From: Thermoprotei archaeon
Lineage (GTDB): Archaea > Thermoproteota > Thermoprotei > Thermofilales > B20-G17
Reading direction: 5' to 3'
DNA length: 17,988 nt
Assembly (NCBI GenBank): GCA_003650785.1
Contig: QMRW01000012.1
Span: 1-17,988 of the forward strand
Program-made: the position numbers and the translations under genes
In this document: positions 14,373-17,988 of the stretch, one piece after another
Numbering within the stretch: position 1 is the first letter of the stretch
How the letters are laid out: the number at the start of each line of letters is the position of its first letter
Notes under the pieces: generated by a model
What the model saw: the letters and a program-made list of their open reading frames with translations, nothing else
Told to the model about the DNA's origin: nothing
The model's database searches: none

Positions 14373-15600
14373 AGAGGAGTGGTTAGGGAGAATATTCAGG
14401 AATTACTATATGAAAAACGCAGAAAGAGTAAGAGAACCAGAGATGTTAGAACATAGAGAATTTGGCTTTGTATACTTCAATAGAAAGGGTATGGAGAGAC
14501 ATCTATCCTTTCCCGATAGAGAGAGTCTAATAGACTTTATAAGAAGTAGGTATCCAAAACACGCCTACTACTCCACCGCCTATTATATATCTCCCGGAGC
14601 TCCCACTATGGATGAGAAACAGTGGATAGGTGCAGAACTAGTATTCGATATAGACGCTGACCACATAGAAACAAGCTGTAAAAATGTCCACGACTATTGG
14701 AGATGTACTAAGTGCGGAAGAGAGGATAGAGGACCTGTACCAAATAGATGTCCTAATTGTGGTAGTGATAAATTAAACAGCGTCACATGGGTATGTCACG
14801 AGTGTATAGATGCTGCTCGTGAAGAGTGTGAAAAAGTAGTAGATATGCTAATTAATGATCTAGGGTTCCATCAAAAGGATCTGGAGATATTCTTCTCAGG
14901 ACATAGGGGATTTCACATACACCTATATGACAAAAGAGTATATGACATCCCACAGGAGGGAAGAAGGGAAATAGTAAGTTACCTTAGAGGAGAGGGATTA
15001 GATATAGCACTACTTATAGAGAGAACCTTAGGCAGTAGTATAAGACCTTTGGATCTAGACAGCAAATGTTGGGGTGGAAGAATAGCGAGGGGAATGTACG
15101 AAATTATACTCACTTCCACTGAAGAGAACCTTAAGAGACTAGGTATTACGGCTAGTGTTAGAAAGTACATACTCCTCAATCGGAGTAAGATACTTGAGAA
15201 TATGGAGAATGCTAACTGGGAGTTTCTAAGAGAGATTATTAGAAGGAGAGGTGGTAAAAAGTCTATAGCCAAAATCATAGAACATGTAGTGAATATGTAC
15301 GCTGCAGAAGTGGATGAGAGAGTGACTATAGATACTAGAAGATTGATAAGACTACCCGGAACACTCCATGGAAAGACAGGGTTAGCTGTAGTAAACGTAG
15401 ATATAGATGGACTATGGACTTTTAATCCCTTTGAAGATGCTATAGTCCTAAGTGATGAGACTATAGAGGTAGAGATAGTGGGAAGTATTCCTGAGAGAGT
15501 ATGGGGTATTAAATTAGGTAAAGCATCTAGATTAAAAGTACCACTATATTTAGCGATATACCTAGTTAACAATAATGTAGCAGAACTATGTAGGAGATAG
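14365..15600 (+). CDS. priS: DNA primase small (catalytic) subunit PriS
   Basis: PriS synthesises primers for replication as an archaeo-eukaryotic primase. Catalytic residues are visible: D95 and D97 in LVFDIDADH, the SGHRGFHIH motif (178-186) and D323 in TIDTRRLIRLPGTLHG. A zinc-binding insertion follows the catalytic aspartates, with C114, C117, C129 and C132 (CTKC, CPNC) and a further CHEC pair at 144-147. That second set is a little richer in cysteine than needed for one zinc, so a double site is possible. The 411-residue length is normal to slightly long. The TTG start is set by an AGGTGA site inside priL, implying coupled translation of the two subunits. A long minus-strand open frame inside this gene is a shadow. 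Confidence 0.95.
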   Translation: MNKEEWLGRIFRNYYMKNAERVREPEMLEHREFGFVYFNRKGMERHLSFPDRESLIDFIRSRYPKHAYYSTAYYISPGAPTMDEKQWIGAELVFDIDADHIETSCKNVHDYWRCTKCGREDRGPVPNRCPNCGSDKLNSVTWVCHECIDAAREECEKVVDMLINDLGFHQKDLEIFFSGHRGFHIHLYDKRVYDIPQEGRREIVSYLRGEGLDIALLIERTLGSSIRPLDLDSKCWGGRIARGMYEIILTSTEENLKRLGITASVRKYILLNRSKILENMENANWEFLREIIRRRGGKKSIAKIIEHVVNMYAAEVDERVTIDTRRLIRLPGTLHGKTGLAVVNVDIDGLWTFNPFEDAIVLSDETIEVEIVGSIPERVWGIKLGKASRLKVPLYLAIYLVNNNVAELCRR

Positions 15601-15604
15601 GAGT

Positions 15605-16111
15605 ATGAGAAGTGAAATAGTAAAGAACTACATAAGAGAACTAACATCAAGTGAGATACTAGAGCTAAGTGAAGACTACTATGAAAGAGCAATAGCATAT
15701 CTTAGTGAACTGCGTAGCAGGGGAGAATACGATAAAAGAGCGTTAGAGGAATATGAAATTCTAGAGGATGCCCTGAAATTCACCCTCCTCCTTCGCTTAA
15801 AGAAAATCATAGAATCTATACTGAATGGTGAAAAGGTAATGTATGAAAGACTACTCAATTATGAAAAAGATGCTCTAAGAGGAATACTTGATTCCATTCG
15901 AAGATTAACCGAACAGACTGAAGAAAGAGGTAGAAGAATTCCAAGGAGAGAACATGGACATATACTAGTCAGATTTCTTAAAAGATATCCTAAGATAATA
16001 GCATCAAATGGAAGGAGCTATGGTCCCTTTAAGAAAGAAGACCTAGCTTACCTACCGGCTATAGATGTGAAATTTCTCAAGAGCAAGAATGTAGTAGAAG
16101 AGTTCCAGTAG
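15605..16111 (+). CDS. GINS complex subunit, Gins15 (Sld5/Psf1) type
   Basis: GINS binds MCM and Cdc45/GAN to form the replicative helicase. The long N-terminal helical A domain (about residues 1-110) is followed by a short linker and a small C-terminal B domain, EDLAYLPAIDVKFLKSKNVV. Having the B domain at the C-terminus distinguishes the Gins15 (Sld5/Psf1) class from Gins23. At 168 residues its size is normal for Thermoproteota. The ATG is four bases after the priS stop, with GGAG ahead of it. The order PCNA-PriL-PriS-GINS15 makes it a plausible physical link between primase and helicase, as described for crenarchaeal replisomes. Confidence 0.88.
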   Translation: MRSEIVKNYIRELTSSEILELSEDYYERAIAYLSELRSRGEYDKRALEEYEILEDALKFTLLLRLKKIIESILNGEKVMYERLLNYEKDALRGILDSIRRLTEQTEERGRRIPRREHGHILVRFLKRYPKIIASNGRSYGPFKKEDLAYLPAIDVKFLKSKNVVEEFQ

Positions 16112-16124
16112 AAGTTCTCTCAGC

Positions 16125-16138
16125 ATATTGTACAATAT
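16125..16138. promoter_or_regulatory. Perfect 14-bp palindrome ATATTGTACAATAT
   Basis: The palindrome lies in the 108-base gap after the GINS15 stop, about 40 bases upstream of the predicted TATA box of the eL42 operon. Its position and symmetry suit an operator for a dimeric helix-turn-helix regulator. As a short stem (7 bp, no loop) it would be a poor RNA hairpin, so a DNA-binding site is more likely than a terminator. Confidence 0.4.
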
Positions 16139-16166
16139 TATGATAATTCAGTAGGTACTAGGAGCA

Positions 16167-16178
16167 AGATTAATAAGC
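16167..16178 (+). promoter_or_regulatory. TATA-like box of the eL42-eS27-aIF2 alpha-Nop10 operon
   Basis: AGATTAATAAGC is centred about 47 bases before ATG 16220. Transcription would start near 16199, giving a leader of about 20 bases containing the GAGGGAG site at 16205. Confidence 0.45.
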
Positions 16179-16219
16179 ATCATAAGGTCAACTAGTTCTA
16201 GTTAGAGGGAGAGAAAAGT

Positions 16220-16504
16220 ATGGAGGTACCTCAAATAATAAGAACATACTGTCCTAGATGTAGAAAACACACTGAGCACAAAGTAACACTGTATAAACCT
16301 GGTAAGAGGAGGAAACTCGCCGAAGGAGAGAGGAGATATATCGCTAAGAAGAAGGGCTATGGCTCAAAGAGGAGACCAGAGCAGAAGAGAACCGCAAAAA
16401 TAACTAAAAAACAGGTTATAAAGTTAAAATGTAGAGAATGTGGCTACATACAACATAGGAAGGGTATAAGGATAAAGAAACTTCTTATAGTAGAGAAGAG
16501 GTGA
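16220..16504 (+). CDS. rpl44e: Large ribosomal subunit protein eL42 (L44e)
   Basis: This is a very basic 94-residue protein of the 50S subunit near the E site. It has a C4 zinc site, TYCPRCRKHTEHKV at 10-23 and LKCRECGYIQHRKG at 73-86, with the lysine/arginine-rich middle segment (KKKGYGSKRRPEQKR) typical of the family. GAGGGAG precedes the ATG by nine bases. Its TGA stop is embedded in the ribosome site of eS27, four bases from the next ATG. Confidence 0.97.
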   Translation: MEVPQIIRTYCPRCRKHTEHKVTLYKPGKRRKLAEGERRYIAKKKGYGSKRRPEQKRTAKITKKQVIKLKCRECGYIQHRKGIRIKKLLIVEKR

Positions 16505-16505
16505 T
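16498..16505 (+). promoter_or_regulatory. Shine-Dalgarno GAGGTGAT overlapping the eL42 stop
   Basis: An eight-base match to the 16S rRNA tail includes the TGA stop of eL42 and sits three bases before ATG 16509 of eS27, so termination and re-initiation are likely coupled. Confidence 0.7.
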
Positions 16506-16508
16506 AAT

Positions 16509-16706
16509 ATGAAGAAGCGTAAAATACTAATTCCAGAACCCAAATCCAAGTTTCTATACGTTAGATGTCCCGACTGTGGTAATGAACAAATAATATTTGA
16601 CCATGCATCAATGCTCGTAAGATGTGGAGTATGTAATAGAATACTCGCTAGGCCAACAGGAGGTACTGCAAAGATAGAGGCTCATGTTCTAAAAGTTCTA
16701 GGATAG
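16509..16706 (+). CDS. rps27e: Small ribosomal subunit protein eS27 (S27e)
   Basis: This is a 65-residue zinc-ribbon protein of the 30S subunit. Cysteines occur as RCPDCGNEQIIFDHAS and RCGVCNRILARPTGG, the family pattern, and the C-terminal GGTAKIEAHVL is conserved. It lies four bases after eL42 and ten bases before aIF2 alpha, the gene order found in many crenarchaea. Confidence 0.97.
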   Translation: MKKRKILIPEPKSKFLYVRCPDCGNEQIIFDHASMLVRCGVCNRILARPTGGTAKIEAHVLKVLG

Positions 16707-16716
16707 GTGAATTAAG

Positions 16717-17520
16717 ATGGTGCTAAAGAGAAGGTACTACCCCGAGCTATATGAACTAGTCATAGGAACAGTGAAAAAGATCTACGACCACGGTGCTATT
16801 GTAACTCTAGACGAGTACAGAGGAATAGAAGCATATTGCCCATTAAGTGAGCTCGTAAGATCGTGGTTCAGAAGTGCTAAAGATGTAGTTAGAGAAGGAG
16901 GAAAAGCTGTTTTTAAAGTTATAAGAGTCGATACTAGAAGAGGACATGTAGATTTATCCCTAAGAAAAGTCAGTGATAAAGAGAAGAAGAGTAAAATGTT
17001 TGAGTGGAAGCGAGCATTACACGCTGATAAACTATTGGAGATAGCTGCTAAGAAGCTCAGAAAGAGTCTTGAAGACGCCTATAGAGAAGCTGGATGGAAG
17101 CTAGAAGATCACTATGGAGAGATCTACAGCGGATTTGAAGAAGCTGCTAGGAGGGGAATAGAGGCTCTTTATAGAGCTGGAATCTCTGAGGAATGGGCTA
17201 AGGTACTCTACGAACTAGCTAAGGAACATGTAGCAATTAGAGAGGTCAAGATAAGTGGAGTAATAATACTCAGATGCCTGGGTAGAGAGGGTATCAAGAG
17301 TATAAAGAACATACTCACTGGAGTGAAAAGTGTTATTGGACCAGCCTACAGGGATAGAGTAAAGATATACACTATAGGAGCACCACGCTATAGAGTAGAT
17401 ATCACAGCCTACGAGTATAAGACTGCTGAGAAAATTCTTAAGGACATACTAGAATACGTAACTAAGAAATCCAGAGAACTAGGATGTGAAATGGCTTTTG
17501 AGAGATTGAAAAAGAGCTAA
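16717..17520 (+). CDS. Translation initiation factor aIF2 subunit alpha
   Basis: This subunit helps bind initiator Met-tRNA. Domain 1 is an S1-type OB fold (residues about 10-85, ELVIGTVKKIYDHGAIVTL then HVDLSLRKVS), followed by a helical domain (about 90-170) and a C-terminal alpha/beta domain that binds gamma (from about 172, REVKISGVIILRCLG). At 267 residues its length is normal. The loop that holds the regulatory serine in eukaryotic eIF2 alpha reads LSELVRSWFRS, with V47 where Ser51 would align, although other serines lie nearby. AGGTGA sits six bases before the ATG. It is cotranscribed with eS27 and Nop10. Confidence 0.96.
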   Translation: MVLKRRYYPELYELVIGTVKKIYDHGAIVTLDEYRGIEAYCPLSELVRSWFRSAKDVVREGGKAVFKVIRVDTRRGHVDLSLRKVSDKEKKSKMFEWKRALHADKLLEIAAKKLRKSLEDAYREAGWKLEDHYGEIYSGFEEAARRGIEALYRAGISEEWAKVLYELAKEHVAIREVKISGVIILRCLGREGIKSIKNILTGVKSVIGPAYRDRVKIYTIGAPRYRVDITAYEYKTAEKILKDILEYVTKKSRELGCEMAFERLKKS

Positions 17521-17536
17521 TCACTATGAGTTAACT

Positions 17537-17543
17537 AGGTGAG
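17537..17543 (+). promoter_or_regulatory. Shine-Dalgarno AGGTGAG choosing the nop10 TTG start
   Basis: The site ends seven bases before TTG 17551. The alternative GTG 17539 lies inside it. Confidence 0.65.
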
Positions 17544-17550
17544 ATCGAGT

Positions 17551-17748
17551 TTGAGATGGAGAATTAAGAAATGTCCTAAATGTGGTGAATATACGTTAAA
17601 GGATATCTGTCCAACATGTAAAGTAAAGACTAAATCTCCTCAACCCCCTCGTTTCTCACCTAAAGAAGAGTTCTCCCAGTACCGTATAGCATACAAGCTT
17701 AAGTACAAAGTATGTAGAAGTAGAGATCTAGAGAGTGTTAAGATCTAG
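17551..17748 (+). CDS. nop10: Nop10, H/ACA ribonucleoprotein subunit
   Basis: Nop10 is the small zinc-ribbon subunit of H/ACA RNPs, which guide pseudouridine formation in rRNA; it buttresses the Cbf5 catalytic domain. The protein begins MRWRIKKCPKCGEYTLKD and has two CxxC pairs (CPKC, CPTC), followed by the conserved PPRFSPKEEFSQYRIAYK segment that packs on Cbf5. I chose TTG 17551 over GTG 17539 because homologues start with M-[KR]-W and because AGGTGAG lies seven bases upstream. At 65 residues it is a few residues longer at the C-terminus than usual. It ends seven bases from a convergent gene. Confidence 0.93.
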   Translation: MRWRIKKCPKCGEYTLKDICPTCKVKTKSPQPPRFSPKEEFSQYRIAYKLKYKVCRSRDLESVKI

Positions 17749-17754
17749 ACCGTG

Positions 17755-17988
17755 CTAGCCTTCAGTTTTCAGTAGCTCATACTTAATCCTGTATACAAAG
17801 ACCCATCCATTGGGCTTGGATATGTACACCAACTCAAAGTACTTCGGTGGAGGTACCTGAACTAGAGGACCTTTGTACCCTCCCCAAGCTTTTATTCCAA
17901 AGAAGGGAGGGGGAGGCTCAAATACAAAGAAGCTTCTCCCTGCAGTCTTTATGAAGAGTAAATGGTATAGCGTAGCATTTCTAGCTTC
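17755..17988 (-). CDS. Unknown protein, C-terminal 77 residues (5' end outside window)
   Basis: On the minus strand the frame is open from the window edge to a TAG at 17755-17757. It is rich in aromatics and proline (FFVFEPPPPFFGIKAWGG, VQVPPPKYFELVYISKPNGW) and ends in a strand-like VFVYRIKYELLKTEG. The composition and the absence of stops across 77 codons support a real gene, tail to tail with nop10. There are no transmembrane-length hydrophobic segments or metal motifs in the visible part. I do not recognise the family and cannot give a function. Confidence 0.7.
   Translation of the reverse strand, partial: EARNATLYHLLFIKTAGRSFFVFEPPPPFFGIKAWGGYKGPLVQVPPPKYFELVYISKPNGWVFVYRIKYELLKTEG

Noticed and set aside
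14979..15698. Long minus-strand open frame (239 codons) opposite priS and the GINS15 start
   Set aside because: It lies antisense to firmly identified primase and GINS genes, is leucine/serine-rich as expected from reversed codons, and has no family motif.
1..17988. CRISPR array, insertion sequence, toxin-antitoxin pair or defence island
   Set aside because: No regularly spaced repeats, transposase motifs or terminal inverted repeats were seen. Apart from the incomplete nucleotidyltransferase and the unknown gene at the right edge, all genes fall in core or widely conserved families.

Overview
The window comes from an archaeon, most probably a hyperthermophilic member of the Thermoproteota (crenarchaeote; Desulfurococcales-like is my inference). 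The evidence is the gene content: diphthine synthase, aIF2 alpha and beta, transcription factor TFS, a heterodimeric primase PriS/PriL, PCNA, GINS15, the archaeal amidotransferase subunit GatE, SRP19, ribosomal proteins eS8, eL42 (L44e) and eS27, Nop10, TrpB2 and an archaeal Elp3. Base composition is AT-rich, starts are often TTG or GTG, and coding density is very high with many overlaps. It is essentially chromosomal core genome. I saw no insertion sequence, CRISPR array, phage module or rRNA.

Layout. 1-510 is the 3' part of a MNT-type nucleotidyltransferase. 655-728 is tRNA-Lys(CTT), in a roughly 400-base stretch holding only decayed-looking reading frames. 929-2394 is a two-gene operon: diphthine synthase, then a DUF357-nucleotidylyltransferase fusion. 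Converging on it (3680-2375, minus strand) is an operon of a translin/TRAX-like protein and endonuclease V. Divergent from that run methionine aminopeptidase II and GatE (3753-6628). GatE converges, with overlap, on eS8-SRP19 (7300-6591, minus). TrpB2 (8725-7367, minus) is divergent from a winged-helix/ACT regulator (8873-9409). The next plus-strand pair is a Trm9/ALKBH8-like methyltransferase and Elp3 (9453-11608), which meets aIF2 beta (minus) tail to tail. From 12152 to the end everything runs on the plus strand: TFS, then the replication cluster PCNA-PriL-PriS-GINS15, then the translation/ribosome cluster eL42-eS27-aIF2 alpha-Nop10. A minus-strand unknown gene runs off the right edge.

How the genes fit together. 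The replication cluster supplies the sliding clamp, both primase subunits and one GINS subunit of the replisome. The Trm9-like/Elp3 pair fits a two-step pathway for modifying the wobble uridine of tRNA (cm5U, then mcm5U). The translin-like/EndoV pair joins an RNA-binding octamer family to an inosine-specific nuclease. TrpB2 faces an ACT-domain regulator across a shared AT-rich promoter region. Translation initiation appears to follow two modes: first genes have a TATA-like box about 27 bases before the start codon and look leaderless, while genes inside operons carry GGTGA-type Shine-Dalgarno sequences, often before TTG. The most interesting points are gene pairings and a perfect 14-bp palindrome upstream of the eL42 operon. 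I did not find a clearly novel defence or mobile system.
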